A DNA stretch of 64,000 nt from Clarkia xantiana subsp. parviflora. Lineage: Eukaryota; Streptophyta; Magnoliopsida; Myrtales; Onagraceae. The DNA lies in assembly GCA_036873135.1 (NCBI GenBank), contig JAPTYO010000012.1:4968090-5032089 (forward strand), read 5' to 3'. The notes beneath the pieces were generated by a model, which did no database searches, was not told where the DNA came from, and saw only the letters and a list, made by a program, of their open reading frames with translations. Positions 32,788 to 44,277 of the stretch are shown here, one piece after another. Every line of letters begins with the position of its first letter. Position 1 is the stretch's first letter. A program made the position numbers and the translations under genes.

Positions 32788-33170
32788 TATAGAAGTGTAT
32801 ATGAAGATTACATTCACTACACTATGCATACACCTAGTTACACTATGCATACATCATGCCCTATGTATGCACCCGGTTATACTATGCATGCACCCTGCAC
32901 TATGTATACACCTAGTTCATAGTTTTTTTTTTTTTGGTTTCCCGCGGGGTGGTCCTAGGGGGGCCCTCATCAGGAGGGCAGCACCCGTAGCATGCTTGCT
33001 CCACACCTAGACTAATCCCCACTCGCACCGGGTCAGCCCGTAAGGGGTAAAGTGCTGGCTCATAGTTTATTGTATAGTTTTAGTTGGTGAGCCTAGTTCT
33101 ACTTAGTATATATATTGTATCATCTTGCTTTTTATACCTAGTGATCAATGAAGTAAATTTCCAGCTTATA
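32788..33170 (+). repeat. Co-2 5' LTR, interrupted by a SINE fragment
   Basis: 383 bp; removing the 134-bp insert and its 9-bp duplication gives 240 bp, the Co-1 LTR length. Starts TATAGAAG, ends GCTTATA. Confidence 0.92.
32926..33059 (-). mobile_element. 5'-truncated SINE-like retroposon
   Basis: Flanked by TCATAGTTT on both sides (32917-32925 and 33060-33068). The poly-T at the left is the A-tail of a minus-strand insert. The body on the minus strand has GGGCTGACCCGGTGCGAGTG and GATTAGTCTAGG, which resembles the body of plant Au-type SINEs from memory. The tRNA-like promoter part seems missing. Could also be another short retroposon. Confidence 0.7.
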
Positions 33171-33182
33171 TGGTATCAGAGC
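33171..33182 (+). other. Co-2 primer binding site
   Basis: TGGTATCAGAGC directly after the LTR, matching initiator tRNA-Met. Confidence 0.92.
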
Positions 33183-33895
33183 TATGTAGTGGCGGCGCAA
33201 ACTTGGAGATGAAGCAACCTAGTTCTTCTTCATTTCTACTTGTGATTTTCCATTGATCCAACTTTGATTCAGCTTGGATTACTTCTTGGTTACTCAATTC
33301 AGCTTGTATTAACCTTTCTTTTGCTTAAGAAAGGCTTTGGGTAAGTCTCATTTTAAGATCTGAGCTACGTAGGAATCATCTTGGTGCTTTGAACTAGTCT
33401 TCAAGCTGATTTGCTTAGTTCTTCTTGGATTGAGCTATGGATTGCTATTTGCGTGGATTCTCTTGTTGAATTCTTGGGTTTGCACTTGATTTCTGGTTAT
33501 TATAGTGGATATATTTCACTATTGAGCTGTGCTTATAGCTTGATCTACATTGTTTCTCTGCGTTTTGAGCTTTGATAGTTCATTGCCCGACTAAGGTGTT
33601 CTTTCAGCTTGTTGAAGAATTTTGCATTGAGATTGTGGAATTCTGCTTCCACAATCATTGGATATTGTTCAGATTTGATTGTTGGTGGCTTCTCTTGATT
33701 GGTCTGCTCGGATTTGTGGGCGGAATTGTACGAATTCAATTGGATATTGCTAGCTGATTCTTTGTCCTATTGCAAGTTTGATTGTGTGCCAGTTTTGTCA
33801 CTTTGTAGTGGCTGGTTCATTTCGGTTTTCTTGGAAATCTGCTGATTATATTCCTTGAATTCTCCCCTGTTTGAATTAAGTTCCTGAATTGCAAG
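33183..33895 (+). other. Co-2 untranslated leader
   Basis: Matches the Co-1 leader closely; no coding signal. Confidence 0.75.
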
Positions 33896-36800
33896 ATGGC
33901 TAATGAGTATAGCATTGATGATCCCCTTTACATTCATCCCTCGGATACAACTGACCATCTCCTTATCCCTTTTCAATTGCAAGGCATTTCCAACTACCAT
34001 GCTTGGAGCACTTCAATCAAAGAAGGCTTGTTGGTCAAAAACAAGTTGGGTTTCATTGATGGAACTATCACAAGGCTCAATGTTCCACTTGATCAAAGGG
34101 TGAAATGGGATAGAGCCAATGCCATTGTAAAGGCCTGGCTCAGAAACACAGTGGCAAAGGACTTGGTTTCTGGATTGATTTATAACCCAACTGCTGCTTC
34201 AATTTGGAATGATTTGAGAGAAATGTATGACAAGGTGGATGGAACTCAAATTTTTCAACTGACAAGAGAAATTTACCAAACTTCTCAAGGCACACTTTCC
34301 ATCACTGAGTATTTTGCCAAGATGAAGCAACTTTGGGATGCTCTTGCTTCCATTGATGATTTGGAACTTGAATGTGCTGGAGACATTGCCATTGTAAATG
34401 AACACAAAGAGTAGCAAAAGCTAATGGCATTCCTCTTGGGACTGAATGACTCCTATGGCCACATTAGGAGTAGCTTGTTGATGAGGCAACCACTTCCTTC
34501 CTTAAGCATTGCCTTCTCTGTTTTGGTTCAAGTAGAGAGTCAGAGATCAATCTCTGGTTCTATTGGAGATATTGGTGAGACTACTGCCCTATATACAAGA
34601 AGGAATCAATCAATTGGAGCTGGAAGGGGCAATGGTGGCCCTGGCAGGGGCAATGGAAGGAATGGTGGCAATTCTGGTAGGGGCTATGGAAGATCTAATG
34701 ACACAAGGTTTTGTAACTATTGTGGAAAAAGGGGTCATTTGGAAGATACTTGTTTCATCAAGAATGGTGTACCACCACATCTTCAACCATCCAAGAAGCC
34801 TAGGGCCAATGTTGTTGAAAATGGTGGAAGCTCAAGTGTAATCATGCATGTGGCAGCTGGGAACAAAAGGATTGTACATGGCACAACTGAAAAGAGAATT
34901 CAACATGTAGCTGTCCATGATGATCACTTTGATCATTTAACCTTTGAAGATGTTGATCAAGCTCATGTCAATATGGCAGGTACATCTATGATTTGATAGT
35001 TGATTCAGGTGCAACTAACCACATCACTCACCAAATTGATTGGCTACATGACTTGAGAAGAAGTGATTCAGATCATCAATTTTTTCACTTACCAAATGGT
35101 CACAAGTGCAAAGTGACTCATATTGGTTCTTGCTCTTTCTCAAGTGGATTCACATTGACCAACATACTTTTGGTCCCTGATTTCAAATTCAACTTGATCT
35201 CAGTTTCTAGGCTTCCTAATCAATTGAATTGCAAAGTGATCTTTACTTGTGATCATGTGTTGCTTCAGGGCCAGAGTGGCAAGTCCATGGTGATTGGGGA
35301 ATGGAATAAAGGACACTACACCTTGAAGGATGTGGTGCCTTCAGACTCAAGAAAGATAGCTAATGCTTGCTTGGGAAATAAGGAGGATGTTTTGAAATGG
35401 CACAAACGTTTGGGTCATGTGTCAGAAACTTATTTGAATCATTTGGATGTTTTAGGTTTGAATAAGTCTTATGGTTGTATCAAACAATGCACTATTTGCC
35501 CCCTTGCAAAGCAATCTAGATTTTCATTCCCAATCAGTGATTCAATTGCTTCTAGACCTTTTGATTTGATTCACATGGATTTATGGGGTCCCTACAAGGT
35601 GCCTACATTCATGAACAATCAATACTTCTTGACTATTGTTGATGATTACTCAAGAGCAACTTGGGTCTATTTGATGAAGCACAAGAGTGATACTTTCTTG
35701 CACATCAAGAATTTCTTGATAATGGTGAAGAATCAGTTTGCAACTATGGTGAAGACTTTGAGGAGTGATAATGGGACTGAGTTCATCAACTCACTTTGCA
35801 AGGATTTACTTCACCAATTTGGCATTCATCATCAAACTAGTTGTGTGCATACACCACAACAAAATGGAAGAGTGGAACGCAAGCATATGGATATCCTCAA
35901 CATTGCTGGAGCAATAAGGTTCCAAGCTTCCATGTCATTGAGACATTGGGGGTATTGCATACTCAATGCTTGTTATTTGCTCAACAAGCTACCATCTTCT
36001 ATCTTGAATTTCAAGTCACCTATGGAGGTATTATATGGAAAGGTGCCTTCTCTACAACATTTAAGGGTGATAGGTTGTTTATGCTTTGCAACTAGACTAA
36101 ACAACCATGACAAATTTAGTCCAATGGCTGAGCCATGCATTCTTATGGGTTACTCCACATCTCAAAAAGGGTACCTTCTAATGAACTTGACCAACTCAGT
36201 CTTTCATGTATCTAGGGATGTTACATTCCATGAGGACATTTTCCCATTCAGTATGTCAAAGGAGGCCTTGAGAGCTTTGATCCCCTCTTGCTTGGATGCC
36301 AAGCAACATCTTGAAGAGTTTCCAACTGAAACTCCAATATACTTTGATGACCCTCTACCTCAACATGTTGATCAAGCTCAGAATCAAATACCAATTGATG
36401 ATGCTCCTCAACCACCTACCTTGAGGAGAAGTGCTAGAATTGCCAAACTACATCCACCACCTCTTAGGAGGAGTGCAAGGATTGCTGAACTACAAAACAA
36501 AGCCAATTCCAATACTACTTTTGGCATGGAGAAATTTATGTCTTATGACACTTTGGGGCCTCAATACAAATGTTTCTTGACTTCCATTGACAAAGTCAAG
36601 GAACCAACTACTTATAAGCAAGCCATCAAGGATCCTAACTGGATTATGGCAATGAAGGAGGAGATACAAGCTCTTCAAGACAACAACACATGGGAATTGG
36701 TGGATCTTTCTCTAGACAAGTCATCAGTTGGGTGCAAATGGGTCTTCAAAGTAAAGTACAATTCATATGGATCAATTGAGAGATACAAGGCTAGATTGGT

Positions 36801-37451
36801 TGCCAAGGGTTTTACTCAAATTGAAGGGACCGATTTCAATGAAACATTCTCACCTGTGGTCAAGATGGACACAGTGAGGATTGTCTTAGCATTGGCAGCT
36901 GCCAAATCTTGGGGTCTATATCACATGGATGTTAACAATGCATTTCTTCAAGGTGATCTAACTGAAGAGGTGTATATGGATATTCCCCAAGGTTTTGATC
37001 ATTCCAAACCCAATGATGGGTCTCCTAAACGTGTGTGCAAGCTTATCAAGTCATTATATGGCCTCAAACAAGCATCAAGACAATGGAATATCAAGCTCAC
37101 ACAAACCCTGGTGAAGAATGGATATAAGCAATGTGCCTCTCATCATTCCTTGTTCACCAAGATACAAGGTGTTGACAAAGTCTTCTTGCTCATTTATGTT
37201 GATGATTTGCTAATCACAGGTTCCATTGCCAAGATGATCAATCAATTGAAGTGTATTCTACAAACACATTTCAAGTTGAAGGATTTGGGGGAACTGAGAT
37301 ATTTTTTGGGGTTGGAAATTTCAAGATCCAATCAAGGACTTGTGATTAACCAAAGAAAGTATGTTATGGAATTGATTGAAGATGCTGGCCTAGGAGCAGC
37401 TAGGCCTATTGATACACCAATGGAATTCAATGTCAAACTCACAACATATGA
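33896..37451 (+). pseudogene. Co-2 gag-pol, broken
   Basis: Nearly identical to the Co-1 polyprotein. Gag is open from 33896 to a TAG at 34412-34414 (AAG to TAG within HKEKQK). It continues from 34424 with the intact zinc knuckle CNYCGKRGHLEDTC. Near 34981-34996 a small deletion plus a one-base loss shifts the frame just before the protease motif IVDSGATNHI. From 34993 protease, integrase and RT (YVDDLLITG near 37195-37220) are open until the break at 37451, in the RT/RNase H linker. Non-functional. Useful as a reference for Co-1. Confidence 0.93.
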
Positions 37452-37474
37452 TATATCCCACAGACGACACCAAA
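37452..37474 (-). other. Remnant primer binding site left of the Gy-D LTR
   Basis: TCCCACAGACGACACCAAA is the reversed PBS (TTTGGTGTCGTCTGTGGGA), the same as 47001-47018 with minor changes. Its presence outside a 3' LTR means that a second internal region once followed. Junction with Co-2 is at about 37451. Confidence 0.8.
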
Positions 37475-38203
37475 TGTTAGGATCAAAATGACGTGGCCTT
37501 GAACTTCGGGTAACGGACTTCGAGATATCGCCGCAGGCTAGTTCTCTTAGGTATCTTTTTTGACCCCTTGGGTACTTAGTTTCCTTTTGAGACTTTGTGT
37601 AAGGCGAGGACCTGAAAAAGGGTGGGGATGGCCCCTGGTTCCACTCTGAAGCTTAAGTTAGTAATGGATTTGGAGAGAATAATATGAAGTATTAAGCAAA
37701 ACTTAACATTTGAACTTAGAATGTACCCCTATTTATAGGGAGATATTACCGACTTTATATGGCGGCTACCCTTTGGGGAGGATTTCTGTCCAGAGTCGGC
37801 TTAAGCAGGTGACAAGCATGTCGCCACCTCATCTCCTTAGCTTGGAAGGTTTCTTCCTTTGGCGGTGGAAGCAGGTCGCCACCTATGCTCTTTCTTGGGA
37901 GGCAGGTTTGCTTCTTAAGGCGGCTGAAGCAGGTCGCCATCTGTCCCTTTCCTTAAGAGGAAGGGTTTCTGATGAGACATCGATTGTCGACTCGACTTAC
38001 TCCTTAATAGGGAAGGGCTTTAGGCAGCCTAGTCGCTTTATCTTGTTAATTGTACTCTAGAAGTCGACTTCTTCGAATGTGATCGTCGACCTTTTACCTT
38101 TGTTTTATTATTTTGAAAAAGGTTGGTCGACGACTTATCGATCTCGCCTTTTAAACGTTCTCGACTTTATTCTAGCCATGTCGTGTTTAATCTTAACCCA
38201 ACA
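37475..38203 (-). repeat. Gy-D LTR, left copy (729 bp)
   Basis: On the minus strand starts TGTTGGGTTAAG and ends GATCCTAACA. Its partner is 47019-47742. Contains CTATAAATAGGG (reverse) near 37727-37740. In the Gy-D direction it is the 3' LTR, but a PBS follows it. Confidence 0.9.
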
Positions 38204-38517
38204 CATGCCCCCAAGACTTAAGTCGTGACTTCATTCATGAAGAGGAGATCTTGATTCAAGTATAATTTTCGACTACATCTCGGCGAGATTCCGCCTTCAT
38301 TCTGCTAGTTTACAATCTTTTGATATATGGATTTGAGAAGATCACCATTAGTCGAGGCGTGGTAATCGGCTGATGGATTTGCTGATCGTTGGAGGTTTTG
38401 GAGAAGCTTGAGAGTTATCTCGATAAACTTCTTAACTGGTGCAAGGTAACGGTCATGTTGTCAGTGGACGAACCAATGAATGACTGACCTCGGGATGTTC
38501 ACCGGTGGAGGCTTTAG

Positions 38518-38525
38518 TATAAATA
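38518..38525 (+). promoter_or_regulatory. TATA box of the Gy-D antisense gene
   Basis: TATAAATA, 100 bp upstream of the ATG at 38618, opposite to the direction of gag. A CT-rich leader follows. Confidence 0.6.
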
Positions 38526-38617
38526 CCACCATCACCTCTCTATTCTTTATCTCTGTCTTCACATCTGTGACTTGGTTTGATTCTTAGGAAGGAGATTATT
38601 CTTAAGTAAATGGTATT

Positions 38618-41570
38618 ATGGCTGATCATACTTCATCAGGTATTCCGCGGGTATCTTCTTTTTAAGATTGCTATTCTAATCTTTTAAGGTTTTCTGATAA
38701 CGTGGTTCTTCCTTTTCTAGACTTTATCCAAATGATCATTCGTAATCATCATCAAGCTATGGCGCAAGCCTTTTCTGCCCCCTAGTCTAAGTGAGCTAAC
38801 AGCGGGGCATCTATTGATACTCCCATCGATGTTGAGGTTATTCCCTCTGTTGCAAAGTCGCCGTCAAGTCGTCTCCGGACGAAGGCGAGGTGAAAGATAC
38901 TATTTTTCGTTCCTATCAAGATAGGAGTACTTGCTCTTGGCAGAAAAGAAGGCGAGGTGGGAATTCTTCTTCTTCTTTGTCAACTCGCCTATCTCCACCT
39001 CGTGTTGAGGCGTCGACTAGAATATCCCCTCCTCAAGCTGAGGCGTCCTCCAGTTGTCTTCGAAGTTATGAAGGTCCTCCTCTTGACTGGGATATGTTGT
39101 TAGGCCAATCTACTGATTTTTCCAAGGATTGGAACCTTCTTCACTCTTTTCAGGGGTATTCTCTTAAATAGGGACATTCGATTGTCAATTATGATTTGGC
39201 CCTTCATTTATTGAATGCTTCTATTCCTCCTCAAGATCGTCGTCCTTTTCTAGACTTTATCCAAATGATCATTTGTAATCATCATCAAGCTATGGCGCGA
39301 GCCTCTTCTGCCCCCTAGTCTAAGTGAGTTAACAACGGGGCATCTATTGATACTCCCATCAATGTTGAGGCTATTCCCTATGTTGCAAAGTCGTCTCCGG
39401 ACGAAGGCGAGGTGAAAGATACTATTTGTCATTCCTATAAAGATAGGAGTACTTGCTCTTGGCAGAAAAGAAGGCGAGGTGAGAATTCTTCTTCTTCTTC
39501 GTCAACTCACCTATCTCCACCTCGTGCTGAGGCGTTGACTAGAATATCCCCTCCTCAAGCTGAGGCGTCCTCCAGTTGTCTTCGAAGTTATGAAAGTTCT
39601 CCTTTTAACTGGGATATGTTGTTAGGCCAATCTAATGATTTTTCCAAGGATTTGAACCCTCTTCACTCTTTGCAGGGGTATTCTCTTAAAGAGGGACATT
39701 CGATCGTCAATTCTGATTTGGCCCTTAATTTATTGAATGCTTCTATTCCTCCTCAAGATCGTCGTCCTTTTCTAGACTTTATCCAAATGATCATTCGTAG
39801 TCATCATCAAGCTATGGCGCGAGCCTCTTCTGCCCCCTAGTCTAAGTGAGTTAACAACGGGGCATCTATTGATACTCCCATCGATGTTGAGGCTATTCCC
39901 TCTGTTGCAAAGTCGCCGTCAAAGTCGTCTCCGGACGAAGGCAAGGTGAAAGATACTATTCGTCGTTCCTATCAAGATAGGAGTATTTGTTCTTGGCAGA
40001 AAAGAAGGCGAGGTGGGAATTCTTCTTCTTCTTCGTCAACTCGCCTATCTCCACCTCGTTCCGAGGCGTCGACTAGAATATCCCCTCCTCAAGCTGAGGC
40101 GTCCTCTAGTTGTCTTTGAAGTTATGAAGGTCCTCCTTTTGACTGGGATATGTTGTTAGGCCAATCTAATGATTTTTCCAAGGATTGGAACCCTCTTCAC
40201 TCTTTGCAGGGGTATTCTCTTAAAGAGGGACATTCGATCGTCAATTCTGATTTGGCCCTTAATTTATTGAATGCTTCTATTCCTCCTCAAGATCGTCGTC
40301 CTTTTCTAGACTTTATCCAAATGATCATTCGTAATCATCATCAAGCTATGGCGCGAGCCTCTTCTGCCCCCTAGTCTAAGTGAGCTAACAGCGGGGCATC
40401 TATTGATACTCCCATCGATGTTGAGGCTATTCCCTATGTTGCAAAGTCGCCGTCAAAGTCGTCTCCGGACGAAGGCAAGGTGAAAGATACTATTCGTCGT
40501 TCCTATCAAGATAGGAGTACTTGCTCTTGGCAGAAAAGAAGGCGAGGTGGGAATTCTTCTTCTTCTTCGTCAACTCGCCTATCTCCACCTCGTGCTGAGG
40601 CGTCGACTAGAATATCCCCTCCTCAAGCTGAGGCGTCCTCCAGTTGTCTTTGAAGTTATGAAGGTCCTCCTTTTGACTGGGATATGTTGTTAGGCCAATC
40701 TACTGATTTTTCCAAGAATTGGAACCCTCTTCACTCTTTGCAGGGGTATTCTCTTAAAGAGGGACATTCGTTCATCAATTCTGATTAGGCCCTTCATTTA
40801 TTGAATGGTTCAATTCCTCCTGAAGATCGTCGCGCTTAAGAACGAACCCGGGAGAGGTAGAGAAGGCTACTCGTGTTTTTCTCTTGAAACAGGCTGAAGT
40901 AAGTTCCACCCCCTTTTGTGTTTATTGAATCCATTCTTTGTTCGTAGTGACTTGACCTTCTTCTGATTATTTCCTCTCACAGGTTTCTCGAGATTCTCTC
41001 CAATTTTCCCGTTTGATGATTGATCTCCTTGAGGCGACCAGGGAGAAGCTTAAAATTTCAATGTCTTCTGAGATTGTAGGAGATGTCCAAAACCTTCGAG
41101 AGAAGAATGCCCAATTGAAGGAGGATTTCAAACTAGCAAATGAGACCTATTCCTCCTTGCGGCGAGACCTCCAAAAGAGCGAAGTGTCTCTATAGAGCTC
41201 TATTTCTTTAATGAAAGAGCATCGCCGTTTGTTGGAGAAGAAGAACAAGGAGAAGGATAACCTCAGAGTTGAGAATATATTACCCCGTGAGAGGGTCGAC
41301 GTGTTGCAAAAGAAGATGTCGAGCTTGAGGAAGTCTGAAGCTAAGGCTAGGGAAAATTACAAAGCGAGTTCTTCTTTCGAAATAGATATTGCAGTAGCCG
41401 CTTCTGACTTACTCTTCCCTTCTTTAAAAGATATTGTAGCCAATCTGAGAGCGTATCAACCCGACTTCCATTTTTCTCAAGTTCCTCTTCTTCAGCAGTG
41501 TTTAGAGATCCCTACTGAAGGGGATGACAGTTTTGTTGTTTCTTCCTCTAAGGGAAAAAAGGCTTTGTAA
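38618..41570 (+). pseudogene. Gy-D antisense gene, rearranged
   Basis: Starts MADHTSSGIPRVSSF then stops. The middle is replaced by four copies of a 522-534 bp module (Ser/Pro/Arg-rich, RSYQDRSTCSWQKRRRG, then LDFIQMIIRSHHQAMA). Near the 3' end an exon ending KQAE is followed by an intron of about 80 nt (GTAAGT about 40900; CACAG about 40982), at the same place as in Gy-B. The last exon (40983-41570) encodes a coiled coil (REKNAQLKEDFKLA, LLEKKNKEKDN) and an end segment with ANLRAYQPDFHFSQVP; one TAG near 41194 splits it. The N-terminal domain seen in Gy-B and Gy-E was not recognised. Function unknown. Confidence 0.65.
38711..40832 (+). repeat. Four tandem copies of a 522-534 bp coding module
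   Basis: Unit starts (CCTTTTCTAGACTTTATCC) at 38711, 39244, 39766 and 40300. Periods are 533, 522 and 534. All four units share the same TAG and TGA (CCCCCTAGTCTAAGTGAG), so these stops are older than the amplification. Confidence 0.92.
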
Positions 41571-41644
41571 ATAGTTACTTTCTAGGAGGCTCCTTTTAAG
41601 ATCGATCCCTTATGTAATAAATCTCTCTCTATAATAAAAGGTTC

Positions 41645-44130
41645 TATCACTTGCAACTTTTGACGAATGTATGACGTACCGAAACTTCATTACTATTTCG
41701 GGCAAATAGCGTCGATTATTAATATTGTAGACGTCGACTTTGATCTTCTATCGAGTTGTCGACGTACCTAGGCTTTATTGCCATTTTGGGCACATAAGGT
41801 CGACAATTGATTTGTAAACCTTTGATTCTTCAATCGAGTTGTCGCCATACCTAGGCTTTATTGCCATTTGGGGCACATAAGGTCGACAATCGATTTGTAG
41901 ACCTTTGATTCTTCGATCGAGTTGTCGTCGTACCTAGGCTTTATTCCCATTTTGGACACATAATGTCGACAATCGATTTGTAGGCCTTTGATTCTTCGAT
42001 CGAGTTGTCGTCGTACCTAGGTTTTATTGCAATTTTGGGCGCATAAGGTCGACAATCGATTTGTAGGCCTTTGATTCTTCGATCGAGTTGTCGCCGTACC
42101 TAGGCTCTATTGCCATTTTGGGCACATAAGGTCGAGACCTTTGATTCTTCGATCGAGTTGTCGACGTACATAGGCTTTATTACCATTTAGGGCACATAAG
42201 GTCGACAATCGATTTGTAGACCTTTGATTCTTCGATCGAGTTGTCGTCGTACCTAGGCTTTATTGCCATTTTGGGCACATAATGTCGACAATCGATTTGT
42301 AGGCCTTTGATTCTTCGATAGAGTTATCGTCGTACCGAGGCTTTATTGCCATTTTCGGCACATAAGGTCGACAATTGATTTGTAGGCCTTTGATTCTTCA
42401 ATCGAGTTGTCACCTTACCTAGGATTTATTGCCATTTTGGGCACATAAGGTCGACAATCGATTTGTAGGCCTTTGATTCTTCGATCGAGTTGTCGCCGTA
42501 CCTAGGCTTTATTGCCATTTTGGGCACATAAGGTCGACAATCGATTAGTAGGCCTTTGATTCTTCGATCGAGTTGTCTCCGTACCTAGGCTTTATTGGCA
42601 TTTTGGGCACATAAGATCGACAATCGATTTGTAGACCTTTGATTCTTCGATCGAGTTGTCGACGTACCTAGGCTTTATTGCCATTTTGGGCACATAAGGT
42701 CGACAATCGATTTGTAGACCTTTGATTCTTCGATCGAGTTGTCGCCGTACCTAGGCTTTATTGTCATTTTAGGCACATAAGGTCGACAATCGATTTGTAG
42801 ACCTTTGATTCTTCGATCGAGTTGTCGAAGTACCTAGACTTTATTGCCATTTTGGGCACATAAGGTCGACAATCGATTTGTAGGCCTTTGATTTTCCGAT
42901 CAAGTTGTCGGCGTACCTAGGCTTTATTGCCATTTGGGCACATAAGATCGACAATCGATTTGTAGACCTTTGATTCTTCGATCGAGTTGTTGACGTACCT
43001 AGGCTTTATTGCCATTTTGGGCACATAAGGTCGCCAAGCGATTTGTAGGCCTTTTATTCTTCGATCGAGTTGTCGACGTACCTAGGCTTTATTGCCATTT
43101 TGGGCACTAAGGTCGATAATCGATTTGTAGACCTTTGATTCTTCGATCGAGTTGTCGCCGCACCTAGGCTTTATTGTCATTTTGGGCACATAAGGCCGAC
43201 AATTGATTTGTAGGCCTTTGATTCTTCGATCGAGTTGTCGCCGTACCTAGGCTTTATTGCCATTTTGGGCACATAAGGTCGACAATCAATTTGTAAGCCT
43301 TTGATTCTTCGATCGAGTTGTCGCAGTACCTAGGCTTTATTGGAAATTTGAGCACATAAGGTCGACAATCGATTTGTAGACCTTTGATTCTTCGATCGAG
43401 TTGTCGACGTACCTAGGCTTTATTGCCATTTTGGGCACATAAGGTCGACAATTGATTTGTAGATCTTTGATTCTTCGATCGAATTGTCTCCGTACCTAGT
43501 CTTTATTGGCATTTTAGGCACATAAGGTCGACAATCGATTTTTAGACCTTTGATTCTTCGATCGAGTTGTCGACGTACCTAGGTTTTATTGCCATTTTGG
43601 GCACATAAGGTCGACAATCGATTTGTAGGCCTTTGATTCTTCGATCAAGTTGTCGACGTACCTAGGCTTTATTTCCATTTTGGGCATATAAGGTCGACAA
43701 TTGATTTGTAGACCTTTGATTCTTCGATCGAATTGTCTCCGTACCTAGTCTTTATTGGCATTTTGGGCACATAAGGTCGACAATCGATTTGTAGACCTTT
43801 GATTCTTCGATCGAGTTGTCGACGTACCTAGGCTTTATTGCCATTTAGGGCACATAAGGTCGACAATTGATTTGTAGACCTTTGATTCTTCGATCGAATT
43901 GTCTCCGTACCTAGTCTTTATTGGCATTTTGGGCACATAAGGTCGACGATCGATTTGTAAGCCTTTGATTCTTCGATCGAGTTGTCGACGTACCTAGGCT
44001 TTATTGCCATTTTGGGCACATAAGGTCAACAATCGATTTGTAGACCTTTGATTCATCGATCGAGTTGTCGACGTACCTAGGCTTTATTGCCATTTTGGGC
44101 ACATAAGGTCGACAATCATTTGTAGACCTC
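41645..44130. repeat. 83-bp tandem repeat array, about 30 copies
   Basis: Consensus pieces: GTACCTAGGCTTTATTGCCA, TTTTGGGCACATAAGGTCGA, CAATCGATTTGTAGACCTTT, GATTCTTCGATCGAGTTGTC. Units differ by a few bases; some are shortened. It lies between the protease end and the antisense gene of Gy-D, where RT and integrase should be. No gene. The array is large enough to be a satellite seed. Confidence 0.95.
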
Positions 44131-44277
44131 TTTATGATAGTAATATTTGAACGATTTCTTGTAAAGAAAAAGGGATCTCGAGGGATCATATTTATTCATC
44201 GTCTCTTGGATATTACATAAAAAAAAGAGATTTCGAAACATAAGTAATAATAAAAAGGAATCTACTTTATAAGCTTA

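Larger units (their letters stand above)
32788..37451 (+). mobile_element. Co-2, truncated Copia element, same family as Co-1
   Basis: Plus strand. 5' LTR 32788-33170, PBS 33171-33182, leader, broken gag-pol, then an abrupt junction at about 37451 with the primer-site side of a Gy-D LTR. RNase H and 3' LTR are lost. Apart from a SINE insertion the LTR is nearly the same as in Co-1. The left flank is Gy-B with the CAAAC duplication. Confidence 0.93.
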
